Assembly: GCA_013178095.1 (NCBI GenBank)
Contig: JABLXK010000004.1
Span: forward strand, 124,001 to 188,000
Direction: 5' to 3'
Source of the DNA: Anaerolineae bacterium
GTDB lineage: Bacteria; Chloroflexota; Anaerolineae; Anaerolineales; Anaerolineaceae
DNA length: 64,000 nucleotides
Below the pieces are notes generated by a model. The model had not been told where the DNA came from. It did not search any database and was given only the letters and a program-made list of their open reading frames with translations. The position numbers and the translations under genes are program-made. Every line of letters starts with the position of its first letter. The stretch's first letter is position 1. Shown one piece after another: positions 16,390 to 26,088 of the stretch.

Positions 16390-16428
16390 AGCGTTCGTCC
16401 CATAGAACCGGGACGGGCGCTTTTTTTA
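16390..16428 (+). terminator. T-box regulated terminator
   Basis: A 12-bp stem with two G-U pairs (16390-16401 with 16410-16421) and an 8-nt loop is followed by seven T. It competes with the antiterminator that contains the UGGC bulge. Confidence 0.9.
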
Positions 16429-16469
16429 TTTACCTCCTGTCCCAGATATTTTTTGCGAAGGAGAGTCCA

Positions 16470-16514
16470 ATGAAAACGCATTTGTTCCTGTCCATTAACT
16501 TTCATCCTCCCTGA
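16470..16514 (+). CDS. Putative 14-residue leader peptide between T-box and trpB2
   Basis: An ORF encoding MKTHLFLSINFHPP starts 5 nt after a strong AAGGAGAG Shine-Dalgarno, between the T-box terminator and trpB2. It contains no Trp codon, so it is not a classical trp attenuator peptide. A short AAAGGG/CCCTTT hairpin with a T-rich 3' side (16514-16536) follows directly. The strong ribosome-binding site in an otherwise untranslated leader is the main evidence. Confidence 0.45.
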   Translation: MKTHLFLSINFHPP

Positions 16515-16593
16515 AAGGGTACTCCGCCCTTTTGTTGATTTCCATTATCAATCGAATTATTAACTGTATTTTTTTATAAAGAAGGAGATTTCA

Positions 16594-17961
16594 ATGTCTG
16601 AGCAAACTCGTTTTATCTTGAATGAAACCGATCTGCCGCGCAGGTGGTACAACATTTTGGCCGACAGCCCGGTCAAACCGGCGCCTGTATTGAATCCGCA
16701 AACGTTGGAACCGGTCACGCCGGAAATGCTCTCGGTAATTTTTCCGATGAACCTGATCGAGCAGGAAGTCAGCCTCGAACGCTATATTGACATTCCGGAA
16801 GAAGTGCGCGAGATCTACAAGCTTTGGCGGCCAACCCCGCTTATTCGCGCACGCCGCCTGGAAAAAGCCCTGGGAACACCAGCCCACATTTATTTTAAAA
16901 ATGAGAGCGTTTCGCCTTCCGGCAGCCATAAACCCAATACCGCGGTTCCCCAGGCTTACTACAACAAGATAGCCGGGGTGAAAGCCATGACCACCGAAAC
17001 CGGCGCCGGCCAGTGGGGTTCCGCGCTGTCCATGGCTTGCAATTTCTTCGGCATGGGATTGGAGGTCTACATGGTAAAGGCCTCCCATGATCTTAAACCC
17101 TATCGCCGAATCCTAATGCAATCCTACGGAGCGGAAGTATTTGCCAGCCCAACGAACCTGACCGATTGCGGGCGCGCGGTTTTAGCGCAGGATCCCGATT
17201 GTCCAGGCTCCCTGGGAATAGCCATTTCGGAAGCGGTTGAGGTGGCGGTAAAATCCGGCGGCTTTAAGAAGTATGGGTTGGGTTCTGTCCTCAACCATGT
17301 GATGATCCATCAAAGCGTGATCGGCGAAGAAGCGCTGAAACAAATGGACATGGCCGGCGAATACCCGGATGTGGTTATCGGCTGCGTTGGCGGGGGATCC
17401 AACTTCTCCGGAATTGCCTACCCGTTCCTCAGGGAAAATTTGAAAAATGGCCAGCGCGCCCGCCTGGTGGCGGTCGAACCGGATGCAGTGCCTTCATTGA
17501 CACAAGGCGTCTATACGTTTGATTATGGTGACACCGCGAAAATGGCTCCCGTGGTGAAGATGTTCACGCTGGGGCATTCCTTCGTCCCGCCTTCCATCCA
17601 CGCCGGTGGGTTGCGTTATCACGGAATGGCCCCCAGCCTTTCGGCTCTTTATGACGCGGGATTGATCCAGGCCGTCGCCGTCCCTCAAAATGCCACCTTC
17701 GAGGCAGCTTTGCTTTTCACCCGCACCGAAGGCATCCTTCCCGCCCCTGAAAGCGCGCATGCCATCCGTGCTGCGATTGATGAAGCGTTGGATGCCAAAG
17801 AAAAAGGCGAAAAGCGCGTGATCTTGTTCAATCTGTCCGGGCACGGTCATTTCGACCTGGCCTCCTACCAGATGTATCTTTCAGGTTCACTTCAGGATTA
17901 TGCCCTGCCAGCCGAAATGATAAAAGCATCCTTATCTGAGTTGCCCGAAATTAACCTGTAG
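16594..17961 (+). CDS. trpB: Tryptophan synthase beta chain, TrpB2 type
   Basis: A 455-residue PLP enzyme. Features of the TrpB2 branch are the long N-terminal extension (LPRRWYNI... [12 protein letters not shown]), the PLP lysine in [18 protein letters not shown], and the phosphate-binding [10 protein letters not shown]. TrpB2 condenses indole (or possibly phosphoserine-derived aminoacrylate) with serine and is often encoded away from the trp operon, as here where no trpA is adjacent. It has a GAAGGAG Shine-Dalgarno 8 nt before the ATG. Transcription is controlled by the tryptophan T-box upstream, which supports a role in tryptophan supply. A terminator follows 10 bp after the stop. Confidence 0.93.
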   Translation: MSEQTRFILNETDLPRRWYNILADSPVKPAPVLNPQTLEPVTPEMLSVIFPMNLIEQEVSLERYIDIPEEVREIYKLWRPTPLIRARRLEKALGTPAHIYFKNESVSPSGSHKPNTAVPQAYYNKIAGVKAMTTETGAGQWGSALSMACNFFGMGLEVYMVKASHDLKPYRRILMQSYGAEVFASPTNLTDCGRAVLAQDPDCPGSLGIAISEAVEVAVKSGGFKKYGLGSVLNHVMIHQSVIGEEALKQMDMAGEYPDVVIGCVGGGSNFSGIAYPFLRENLKNGQRARLVAVEPDAVPSLTQGVYTFDYGDTAKMAPVVKMFTLGHSFVPPSIHAGGLRYHGMAPSLSALYDAGLIQAVAVPQNATFEAALLFTRTEGILPAPESAHAIRAAIDEALDAKEKGEKRVILFNLSGHGHFDLASYQMYLSGSLQDYALPAEMIKASLSELPEINL

Positions 17962-17970
17962 AACTCACAA

Positions 17971-18009
17971 CCAGGCAGCGGCAATTAACGTCCGCTGCCT
18001 GGATTTTTT
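17971..18009 (+). terminator. Intrinsic terminator after trpB2
   Basis: A perfect 11-bp G+C-rich stem (17971-17981 with 17992-18002) and a 10-nt loop are followed by ATTTTTTC. Confidence 0.93.
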
Positions 18010-18027
18010 CTAATTATTAAGCGTTTT

Positions 18028-18046
18028 GTCATATTGTTTATATGAC
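18028..18046. promoter_or_regulatory. Inverted repeat upstream of the glutamate synthase gene (candidate operator)
   Basis: A perfect GTCATAT/ATATGAC dyad with a 5-bp spacer lies 120 bp before gltB, in the short gap after the trpB2 terminator. A TAAAAT box (18075-18080) 28 bp downstream could be its -10, though no convincing -35 is seen. The binding protein is unknown. Confidence 0.4.
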
Positions 18047-18165
18047 ATTCTTCCCTTTTAAATCAATTTTAAGTTAAAATGAGTCAATTTTCTCCCACTT
18101 TCAGGTTCCTCCTGATGTTTGACGGATGAGAGAAATGCATTTTTTTTTATCTGGAAGAGGTTGTC

Positions 18166-21100
18166 ATGAGCAATAAACCGATCAGAACGGATGTGCCCTG
18201 CGAGGAGCCTTACGGCCCGGAACACGATTCCTGCGCGTTGTATTTAAGCGCCCGCAAAAATGGACAAAGCACATTCGGAACCCTGAAAAGAGCGCTCTGG
18301 CGCCTGGCTAACATGGGGCATCGCACCGGGTATGTACGCGGAGAAGGAGATGGCGCCGGCGTGCAAACCGATATTCCCAGAATTCTTTGGGCAAAGAAGC
18401 TCAGCCAATCCGGTTTGCCCGCCACTATGGCAACGCAATCGGGCTTTTGGGTAGGTCATCTTTTCCTTCCTTATGGGATCGACTATTCTACTTTGCAGGA
18501 CCAAATTAATACGCTCTTCACCAACGCGAATCTGAATCTATTGATAGCGCAACCGGGACCGGTCAGAACAGAATTTTTGGGATCGAATGCACAGCTTGAA
18601 CCACCGACTTTCTGGCAATTAGCTGGCAGCGCTGCTCCAATCGACCTTGAAAAACGCCTGTTCAAAATAAAAACGGATCTTGAATCTTTGTTTCCAATCC
18701 ATTTTGCTTCGTTGAGTTCCTTTACAGTGGTCTACAAAATGCGCGGTTCAGTTGAAACCCTGGCTCGCTATTACCCGGAATTGCAGGATCGCAATTACGA
18801 CACGGTCATGGCGTTATGCCATGCGCGTTATTCAACTAATACCGTATCCAATTTCGAAAGAGCACAACCTTTTGCGTTATTGGGGCACAATGGCGAGATC
18901 AATACCATCACCCGCTTTCGCCAGGAGGCAGCCCAACTGGGAATCCGCCTCCCGCGCAATGGTTCGGATTCACAGGACGTCGATCGCGCTTTGGAGTCGT
19001 TATGTATTGAAAACGACCTAAGTTTAATGGAAGCGATGGAAACGATCTTCCCACCGACTCCTTTTGAAATCGATCGACTTTCTGGGCCGATGCGTGAAAT
19101 ATATCAGCACATGACGCTTGCTTTTGGCCCCTTCACGCAAGGCCCCGCCGCGATTGGCGCCCGTTACGGCGATACGGCGGTATGCAGTCTGGATGCGCTC
19201 GGTTTGCGACCGCTGTGGTTCAGCGAAACTGAAAAAGAGTACATTTTCAGTTCGGAACGCGGCGCCATCCAATTGGAAGATATGGTTAGGGATTCACGGC
19301 CCTTTTCGCCCGGTGAGAAAATGGGGCTGGTCATCCATCGCGGTCAAAAGGTGGAGGTGCTCTCGCATCGCGAAATTCGCCAGTCGGTAATGCGATCAGC
19401 CTTGCGCTACTCCAACCAGCCATTTCCGAATACTCTCACCGGTATCCCCGTCAAATCTGAAGTTACCGTTGCTAATAATAATGGAATAACACCTGATTTG
19501 AACCGGAACATGCAGGATTTCGCTGCCGCGCATGCAAGCCAGGCGTCATCACCGCAGTGTTTCATCCCGGCGCCATCAGCAGTTGAGTCCGGACGATTCG
19601 AATTTCACTTGACTGAAAACGGCCATGAACCAATTCTTGTTGATGACCGTATTCTGGCCGCCGCAGGCTGGAATCGCGAACACGTTCAAGATATAGGCGA
19701 AATGGCGGCCAATGCCCGGGAGCCGGTCTGCTCATTGGGCTTCGATGGCCCTTTGGCAGCCCTCAGCAGTCAAATGGTGAATATTGCCGATTATTTCAAG
19801 GAAACGGTGGCAGTGGTTACCAATCCGGCTATTGATCGCGGACGGGAAATGGAAGCCTTTTCTACCCAGGTGATCATTGGATCCCGCCCGAGTCTCAAAC
19901 CCCATCGCCTCTCTGAGGGCAAGTGTCTGCTGCTTAAGTCGCCATTATTACTGGATCAACAGCAAGAACAATTGAATGGTTACGAAGAAACTTTTTTCAG
20001 TATTGAAGAATTATCCGCAGAATTTGCGGAATGTATCGCTTATTTATCTCTGGGGATTAAACCAGGCTATTCGCTGCGCGAATCATTGGATCAATTAACC
20101 CATGCTGCCATTCAAGCCGTCAGCAATGGCGCAGCATGCTTGATAATCGATGATGAACCCGCCATCAGGCAAAATTTACGCTGGCTGGATCCAATATTGG
20201 CTGTTGCGGCTATCGACAACGCTTTATCAACCAGTCAAGAAAATGGAAATTTACGCCGCAAAACCGGGCTGGTTGTCCGCAGTGCCTGCATTCGCAACCT
20301 GCATGACATCATTTTATTATGCAGCTTTGGGGCGGATGCGGTTAACCCCTACGCTATGCTGTCGTTAGCGAAGGGTCTTCCTTCTCAAGCCGCTTCAAAT
20401 GCCAGGAAAATAGACCGATCTCAAATCAACCTGTTCAAGACTTTACAAGCCGGCTTAGAGAAGGTCATCTCTACCGTTGGCTGCCATGAATTGAGGGGAT
20501 ATGGGCGCATATGCGGCTCGATCGGTTTATCGCCGGAAATAGCGAATATCTTTCACGCGCCAAATTTCCTGGGCAGCAATTTATCCGGATTGAATTGGTC
20601 CGGGTTGGAAAATAATGCTGAAAACCGGGTAAATATTCTTCTAGGCAAAATCCCGGCCAAAATAGAACCGCCGGACCGCCTCTATCCAAAATTCTGGAAA
20701 AGCGTCAACCGCTTTATCAATGGCGAGAGCAGCTATGAAGGTGTTGTAGATCATTATAAAAAACTCACGGACGAATCTCCGGTTTCGCTGCGTCACTTGA
20801 TGCGCCTGAAAACGAACATCCTCTCAATCCCGCCAGATCAAGTAGACCTTTCCGTTATGGGATATGATTTGCCTTTGATATTTTCAGCGATGTCATTCGG
20901 TTCGCAAGGCGAGAGCGCATTCAAGGCATATGCCAGGGCTGCCAAAGAGCTGAATATCATTTGCATCAACGGCGAAGGCGGCGAAATACCGGATGTTTTG
21001 GGCAAGTACACGAAGCATCGCGGTCAACAGGTTGCCTCCGGACGGTTTGGCGTGAACGCCGCTTTATTAAACTCATGCGGTTTAATTGAAATCAAGATCG

Positions 21101-22833
21101 GACAAGGCGCCAAACCGGGTGAAGGCGGCATGCTGCCGCGCGAAAAGGTCAACCCAAAAGTCGCCCAGGCGCGCAACACACCCCCTTACGTTGCCCTGCT
21201 GTCCCCTTCGAATAATCACGACTTATATTCCATCGAAGACCTGGCACAATTAATTGAAGAATTAAAGACAGTCAATCCGCTGGCAAAAATATCCGTCAAA
21301 TGTCCCTGTGTACCGGGAATCGGCGTGATCGCGGTGGGGGTTGCCAAAGCCGGTGCAGATATCATTAATCTTTCCGGCTATGATGGCGCTACCGGTGCAG
21401 CCCGCAAGCATGCCATTCAACATGTCGGACTGCCGGCCGAAATCGGCGTGGTTCAGGCGCATCGCGCGTTGGTGGATGCCGGGATTCGGGAGAAAGTAGA
21501 ACTGTGGTGCGATGGCGGTATGAAAACCGGTTTGGATGTATTCAAGATGATCCTGCTCGGCGCCAACCGGGTAGGTTTTGCTACCATGGCTATGCTCGCT
21601 TTGGGGTGTACAGTCTGCCGGAAATGTAATCAGGGAACCTGCCACAAAGGAATTACCACTCACATTACATCGCTTGAAGAAGCACAGCAGTTGGGGCTGA
21701 AAGCATTTACACCGTTGAATGAAAACGACGCAGTCCACCGTCTTGTCCGATTATTTACTGCTATCGGTGAAGAACTCCGCCAGCTTGCCGCAGGAATGGG
21801 ATCTGCCAGGCTGCAAGACCTGGTCGGTAAAGCTGACCTGATGGAGCAATCCGCATTACTGGATAAGATTGATCTATCTGCCTTTTTCGAAACGATATCG
21901 GTTCCCGATCGGTTCGACAGGGAACCCGGTGTTGGGCGATTGTTAACGCGCGACCGCAATCAACTGACCCGTTCGATCAGCGAGTCCATCCTGCGCGCGG
22001 TAAATGAAGGCGAACGCGAGGTCACGTATCATGACGAAGTGATGGCGTATGATCGCGCGTTGGGTTCGCACTTATTTGGGGCGTTGACCCGCCAGGCAGT
22101 CCTTGAACCGTCGTTTGATCAGTTACACCTGCGCTTCAGCCCTTCTTCGATTGGCGGCAATGGATTCGCCGCATGGTCAACAGACGGCACCGACGTCGTC
22201 ATTGAAGGCGGTGCTCAGGACGGAGTGGCTAAAGGCGCCAGCGGCGGCAGGGTAGCAATTATGAAAGGCTTGAACCATGACGGCTTGCGGATCGATGGAA
22301 GTGTCGGGAAAAGTTTTGCCTACGGGGCTCAAAAAGGCACGTTGATTGTCCAGGGGAATGCCGATTCGCGCGCCTGTATCCGCCTTTCCGGTGCGGATGT
22401 TGTGCTTGGCGGGATGATTACAGATCCGGTTGATGACCAAAACGGGAGCATCGGCGCGACCGCAAATCTTAAGGGATTTGCATGCGAGTACATGACTTCC
22501 GGCCGCGTGGTAATTTTGGGAGATCCGGGGCCTTATGCCTTTTCCGGGATGACCGGCGGCGTGGTTTATCAAATGCTGACACCCGAGTTGGGATTTACCC
22601 GCCAGGTCCTTCTGAGCAGGATCGGCCGCGGCGCTCACGTAAATATCGCCGATCTTGAGCAGGAAGATCTGTCTTCAATTGAAGAACTCCTCAACCAATA
22701 TCAGCTCGCTTTATCACAGACCGACCAACCGGAACTCGCAGAATGGATTCATCAATTATGCGAACCGCAATCTTTGCTCTCCCGTTTTGTGAAGATTATT
22801 CCCGTTAGCGAAGAGGGTATTTACCTTTCCTGA
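18166..22833 (+). CDS. gltB: Glutamate synthase large subunit (GOGAT alpha)
   Basis: A 1555-residue amidotransferase that makes glutamate from glutamine and 2-oxoglutarate. In order: class II glutaminase domain (about 20-430, with Cys23 in HDSCALY as the likely nucleophile after removal of a propeptide), central domain (430-800), FMN synthase domain (about 830-1210, with SFGSQGESAF, GEGGE, KIGQGAKPGEGG and a CRKCNQGTCHKG iron-sulfur motif near 1150) and C-terminal GXGXG beta-helix (about 1300-1520). Length is normal. The glutaminase start differs from the usual HDSCGVGF and the central domain looks divergent. No gltD small subunit is adjacent, so the electron donor must be encoded elsewhere or be ferredoxin. 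Confidence 0.93.
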   Translation: MSNKPIRTDVPCEEPYGPEHDSCALYLSARKNGQSTFGTLKRALWRLANMGHRTGYVRGEGDGAGVQTDIPRILWAKKLSQSGLPATMATQSGFWVGHLFLPYGIDYSTLQDQINTLFTNANLNLLIAQPGPVRTEFLGSNAQLEPPTFWQLAGSAAPIDLEKRLFKIKTDLESLFPIHFASLSSFTVVYKMRGSVETLARYYPELQDRNYDTVMALCHARYSTNTVSNFERAQPFALLGHNGEINTITRFRQEAAQLGIRLPRNGSDSQDVDRALESLCIENDLSLMEAMETIFPPTPFEIDRLSGPMREIYQHMTLAFGPFTQGPAAIGARYGDTAVCSLDALGLRPLWFSETEKEYIFSSERGAIQLEDMVRDSRPFSPGEKMGLVIHRGQKVEVLSHREIRQSVMRSALRYSNQPFPNTLTGIPVKSEVTVANNNGITPDLNRNMQDFAAAHASQASSPQCFIPAPSAVESGRFEFHLTENGHEPILVDDRILAAAGWNREHVQDIGEMAANAREPVCSLGFDGPLAALSSQMVNIADYFKETVAVVTNPAIDRGREMEAFSTQVIIGSRPSLKPHRLSEGKCLLLKSPLLLDQQQEQLNGYEETFFSIEELSAEFAECIAYLSLGIKPGYSLRESLDQLTHAAIQAVSNGAACLIIDDEPAIRQNLRWLDPILAVAAIDNALSTSQENGNLRRKTGLVVRSACIRNLHDIILLCSFGADAVNPYAMLSLAKGLPSQAASNARKIDRSQINLFKTLQAGLEKVISTVGCHELRGYGRICGSIGLSPEIANIFHAPNFLGSNLSGLNWSGLENNAENRVNILLGKIPAKIEPPDRLYPKFWKSVNRFINGESSYEGVVDHYKKLTDESPVSLRHLMRLKTNILSIPPDQVDLSVMGYDLPLIFSAMSFGSQGESAFKAYARAAKELNIICINGEGGEIPDVLGKYTKHRGQQVASGRFGVNAALLNSCGLIEIKIGQGAKPGEGGMLPREKVNPKVAQARNTPPYVALLSPSNNHDLYSIEDLAQLIEELKTVNPLAKISVKCPCVPGIGVIAVGVAKAGADIINLSGYDGATGAARKHAIQHVGLPAEIGVVQAHRALVDAGIREKVELWCDGGMKTGLDVFKMILLGANRVGFATMAMLALGCTVCRKCNQGTCHKGITTHITSLEEAQQLGLKAFTPLNENDAVHRLVRLFTAIGEELRQLAAGMGSARLQDLVGKADLMEQSALLDKIDLSAFFETISVPDRFDREPGVGRLLTRDRNQLTRSISESILRAVNEGEREVTYHDEVMAYDRALGSHLFGALTRQAVLEPSFDQLHLRFSPSSIGGNGFAAWSTDGTDVVIEGGAQDGVAKGASGGRVAIMKGLNHDGLRIDGSVGKSFAYGAQKGTLIVQGNADSRACIRLSGADVVLGGMITDPVDDQNGSIGATANLKGFACEYMTSGRVVILGDPGPYAFSGMTGGVVYQMLTPELGFTRQVLLSRIGRGAHVNIADLEQEDLSSIEELLNQYQLALSQTDQPELAEWIHQLCEPQSLLSRFVKIIPVSEEGIYLS

Positions 22834-22884
22834 GACTCAGCGGTTAATAAACAGCTCGCTAGCATTTTCAGTAACGTTGAAAAC

Positions 22885-22920
22885 GAATCGGCAGGAAATA
22901 CTCCCTGCCGATTCATTTAT
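22885..22920 (+). terminator. Stem-loop between convergent gltB and GH3 genes
   Basis: A perfect 11-bp stem (22885-22895 with 22904-22914) and an 8-nt loop are followed by ATTTATGG. The T run is weak. It is probably the terminator of gltB. Confidence 0.65.
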
Positions 22921-22960
22921 GGAGATATTGGAGATATTGTCCCGGTTTGAATGCTCTTTT

Positions 22961-25111
22961 TCAGTCAGCCATAAGCCAAAATGTCTCTTTCACGGGTGTG
23001 GGAGCGCCGAGCTCCAAACCCCTCATTCCCGGGGAACAACCCCCGACCTCAATGCGAAATTCACCGGGTTCGAGAGTCAGTTTGCCATCGTCATTGAAGA
23101 AGGACATCATTTCCGGCGTGATGGAAAAGGTTATTGTCCGGCTCTCTCCTGCCGCGAGAGAGACCCGCTGGAACCCAACCAGGTGATGCAAGGGCACGAT
23201 GGTGGAAGCTTCGATGTCTGACAGATAAATCTGGATCACTTCGGAAGCAGGTTTTTCGCCGATATTGCGAAGAGTTACCTGAAATTCTGCTTCCTCGCCC
23301 ATCCGAATTTGTCTGGCATTCATTTTCAGGTCGGAATACTCAAATTTGCTGTAGCTCAATCCGAAACCGAAAGGATAAAGCGGCTCTTCCACCATATACC
23401 GATATGTTCTGCTGTTCATGCTGTAATCGTCAAATGCGGGCAATTGATCCAGTGATTTTGGAAATGTCAGGGGTAATTTACCGGAAGGCGACACATCCCC
23501 AAAGAGGACATCCGCAACCGCCCGTCCACCCTCCATCCCCGGATACCAGACAAACAGGATCGCATCCACCATATCCTCCACCTCCCCCAGGGCAATCGGG
23601 CTGCCGCCTGTCAGCACCAGCACGATTTTTGTTCCGGTGATAGCCAGTTCGCGGATGTAGTCAACCTGGCTCGCCGGCAATGAAATGCTATCGCGATCGC
23701 CATTTTGGGGCGACAACAGCGATTCGCCTTCCTCACCTTCCAGGAAGGAGGAAAAACCGCCGCAGACAATCGCCAGGTCGGATGATTGCGCCATACCCGG
23801 CGCCCAGGTTTCTTTGATTTCCCTGGGGTGCTTCAGCATGGCTCCTGTGGTGTATTCCATACCCATGCCCTCGGGCAGTCTCCCGGTGATTCCTTCCAGG
23901 AAGGTGATCATCCTGTTGTTAAATCCGTAATAGTTGCCCAACAGCACTTCCAGGCTGGTTGCGTTTGGTCCCGTGACGAAAATCTTTTTTGTAGAGGGTT
24001 TTATCGGCAATATGTCATCTTTATTTTTCAGCAATACTACCGATTCGAGAGCTGCCTGGTATGCCAGCTCGCGGTGTTTTTCACAACCCACCACTTCAGC
24101 CGAGATTGAACTGAATGGCACCATCCCGGCAGGATCGAACATGCCCAGTTTAAACCGCGTCAGCAGTGAACGTTCCAGTGCATGATCCACGTCCGTTTCG
24201 TCAATCAAACCCCGCTGGATTGCTTCCGGGATTTCATCAAATACGTGATCACAACCCAGGTCACAGCCGCGCTTGATAGCTAAAGCTGCTGATTCCGCCG
24301 CATCTTTCGTCACTTTGTGGTTCAGATGAAAATCGGATAATGCCCAACAATCGGAGACATAATGGCCTTTGAATTTCCATTCTCCCCGCAGGATGTCTTC
24401 GATCAATAACTTGCTGGCGCAGCACACCTCACCCAATGTTCGATTATAAGCACCCATCACGGCTTCTACGTCGGCGTCTTGAACCAATTTCTTGAAAGCC
24501 GGCAGATAAGTGTCATAAAGTTCCCGTTTGGTCACAACCGCATTGAACGTATGGCGTTCCCTTTCAGGTCCGGAATGGACTGCGAAATGTTTTGCGCAAG
24601 CTGCGGATTTCAGGTATCTCGGATTGTCGCCTTGCAATCCCTTGACAAATGCGGATGCCATTTCACCGGTGAGAAATGGATCTTCCCCCCAGGTCTCCTG
24701 CCCACGCCCCCAGCGGGGATCGCGGAAAATATTCACGTTAGGTGACCAGAAATTCAATCCCTGATATTGGGCAGTATATCCATTCCTTTTCAAAGCCTCG
24801 TGATATTTAGCACGCCCTTCATCGCTGATCGCGTCTGCGACTCTCAGGATAAGATCCTTGTCCCAGGTAGCCGCCAAGCCGATTGCCTGAGGGAACACTG
24901 AAGCGCGGCCGTTGCGCGCAACCCCGTGCAGCGCCTCGCTCCAATAATTATAGGCGGGGATGTTCAAGCGCGGGATTCCCCTGGCCGTGTGGTTCATTAA
25001 CCCCACTTTCTCATCCAAAGTCAAGCGGCTGATAAGGTCTTTTACTCTTTCTTCGAAAGGAAGCGAGATATCCAGATAAGCTGGATTTTCAGGACTGTTA
25101 TTTCCGTTCAT
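22961..25111 (-). CDS. Glycoside hydrolase family 3 beta-glycosidase, cytoplasmic
   Basis: This 716-residue GH3 enzyme has an N-terminal TIM barrel with a KHFAVHSGPERERH substrate-binding motif and the nucleophile aspartate in YVSDCWAL (about 258), then the (alpha/beta)6 sandwich and a C-terminal fibronectin-III-like domain (about 590-700). The SDCWA motif and general order resemble beta-glucosidases and beta-xylosidases. There is no signal peptide, so it acts inside the cell on oligosaccharides imported by the adjacent transporter. It is last in the operon, 96 bp after the permease stop, with a GGAG site near the ATG. Substrate (gluco or xylo) is not decided by sequence. Confidence 0.92.
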   Translation of the reverse strand: MNGNNSPENPAYLDISLPFEERVKDLISRLTLDEKVGLMNHTARGIPRLNIPAYNYWSEALHGVARNGRASVFPQAIGLAATWDKDLILRVADAISDEGRAKYHEALKRNGYTAQYQGLNFWSPNVNIFRDPRWGRGQETWGEDPFLTGEMASAFVKGLQGDNPRYLKSAACAKHFAVHSGPERERHTFNAVVTKRELYDTYLPAFKKLVQDADVEAVMGAYNRTLGEVCCASKLLIEDILRGEWKFKGHYVSDCWALSDFHLNHKVTKDAAESAALAIKRGCDLGCDHVFDEIPEAIQRGLIDETDVDHALERSLLTRFKLGMFDPAGMVPFSSISAEVVGCEKHRELAYQAALESVVLLKNKDDILPIKPSTKKIFVTGPNATSLEVLLGNYYGFNNRMITFLEGITGRLPEGMGMEYTTGAMLKHPREIKETWAPGMAQSSDLAIVCGGFSSFLEGEEGESLLSPQNGDRDSISLPASQVDYIRELAITGTKIVLVLTGGSPIALGEVEDMVDAILFVWYPGMEGGRAVADVLFGDVSPSGKLPLTFPKSLDQLPAFDDYSMNSRTYRYMVEEPLYPFGFGLSYSKFEYSDLKMNARQIRMGEEAEFQVTLRNIGEKPASEVIQIYLSDIEASTIVPLHHLVGFQRVSLAAGESRTITFSITPEMMSFFNDDGKLTLEPGEFRIEVGGCSPGMRGLELGAPTPVKETFWLMAD

Positions 25112-25207
25112 GCGATCTCCTCAATATTTTCCAAACCGATCATCGACCCCGGTCCGGGTTTTGTAAATTCAATTTATCTGAAGACAGGTGAATGTTCAGG
25201 TTTTTTA

Positions 25208-26077
25208 CTACCCTTTGATAGCACCTGCGGTTAAACCTGCAACGATTTGGCGTTCCGCGACAAAATAGAAAATGATGGTTGGAATTGCGGACAACGCCAC
25301 GAAAGCCGAAATCAAAGCCAAATCCTGTCCATATTGCCCCTGGAATTGCATCGTACCCAACGGCAGCGTCCACAGGTGATTGCTGTTAAGGACAATCAAC
25401 GGAACCAACAAATCATTCCAACTTTTGATCATCACTAATGCCGCGACCGCAGCCAGAGAAGGTTTCACCAACGGCAGCATGATCCGCCAGAAGAAATCGA
25501 AATTGGAGCATCCATCAATGTAGGCAGCATCCTGCAATTCAGATGGTACAGCGGTGAAAAAGCCCCGTAAAATCAAAATACTACCGGATAATTCGAAAGC
25601 AATTTGCACAAAAATGACGCCCCACAGAGTATCGATCATGGGAATCCCAAATGACTCCATCTGACGCAATACAAAATAAACCGGCAGAATTGCGACGTTA
25701 ATCGGGAACATTAATCCGGCTGACAGCAGGTTAAAAAAGAATCCCTTGCTTTTAAATTTCAATCGTGCAAAAACAAACGCCGCCATTGCGCAAATGGTTA
25801 CCGCACCAATAGTCGTCGAAAGCATCACCACCAGGCTGTTCTTCATCATGGTCCAAAAGCTGGGTGTACTTAATATGTTGATGATATTATCCCAATTGGG
25901 TGGATTGGGGATGGAATAGGGATGAGAGTACATCTGCCCGGTTGTTTTCACGCTGCCGAATAGCAGGATTACGATCGGTATGAAAATTAATATAGTAGTG
26001 ATGACCAGGAATGTGTAAATAATGATTCTTGAGTAATACTTCCTCAACCACTTGGTGAAATTGGATGGTCTTTTCAT
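25208..26077 (-). CDS. Sugar ABC transporter permease (MalG/CUT1 type)
   Basis: This 289-residue inner-membrane permease has about six helices and the ATPase-docking EAA loop (LQDAAYIDGCSNFDFFWRIMLPLVKPSL). It forms a heterodimer with the preceding permease, which lies 11 bp upstream. No ATPase is encoded here, as is usual for CUT1 systems that share MsiK/MalK-like ATPases encoded elsewhere. The cargo is presumably the oligosaccharide cleaved by the GH3 enzyme. Confidence 0.94.
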   Translation of the reverse strand: MKRPSNFTKWLRKYYSRIIIYTFLVITTILIFIPIVILLFGSVKTTGQMYSHPYSIPNPPNWDNIINILSTPSFWTMMKNSLVVMLSTTIGAVTICAMAAFVFARLKFKSKGFFFNLLSAGLMFPINVAILPVYFVLRQMESFGIPMIDTLWGVIFVQIAFELSGSILILRGFFTAVPSELQDAAYIDGCSNFDFFWRIMLPLVKPSLAAVAALVMIKSWNDLLVPLIVLNSNHLWTLPLGTMQFQGQYGQDLALISAFVALSAIPTIIFYFVAERQIVAGLTAGAIKG

Positions 26078-26088
26078 GCCTGTATCCT

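Larger units (their letters stand above)
16105..16428 (+). promoter_or_regulatory. T-box leader, tryptophan specificity
   Basis: The region has the T-box landmarks: a GAAGAGGACGAGTA stem-I entry near 16118, the AGAGAGC and GGTGAAA stem-I motifs, a specifier loop GAA-TGG-ACC with UGG (Trp) at 16198-16200, and the antiterminator T-box sequence with GGGTGGCACC at 16372-16381. The four bases UGGC (16375-16378) pair with an acceptor end GCCA, the discriminator expected for tRNA-Trp. A terminator at 16390-16428 overlaps the downstream part. Uncharged tRNA-Trp should stabilise the antiterminator and switch on trpB2. Confidence 0.92.

Noticed and set aside
22920-22939. Tandem GGAGATATT duplication
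   Set aside because: Only two short copies next to the gltB terminator, with no sign of function.
25140-25165. CCCGG/CCGGG hairpin between permease and GH3 genes
   Set aside because: The T-rich side faces the wrong strand for the minus-strand operon and the stem is short.
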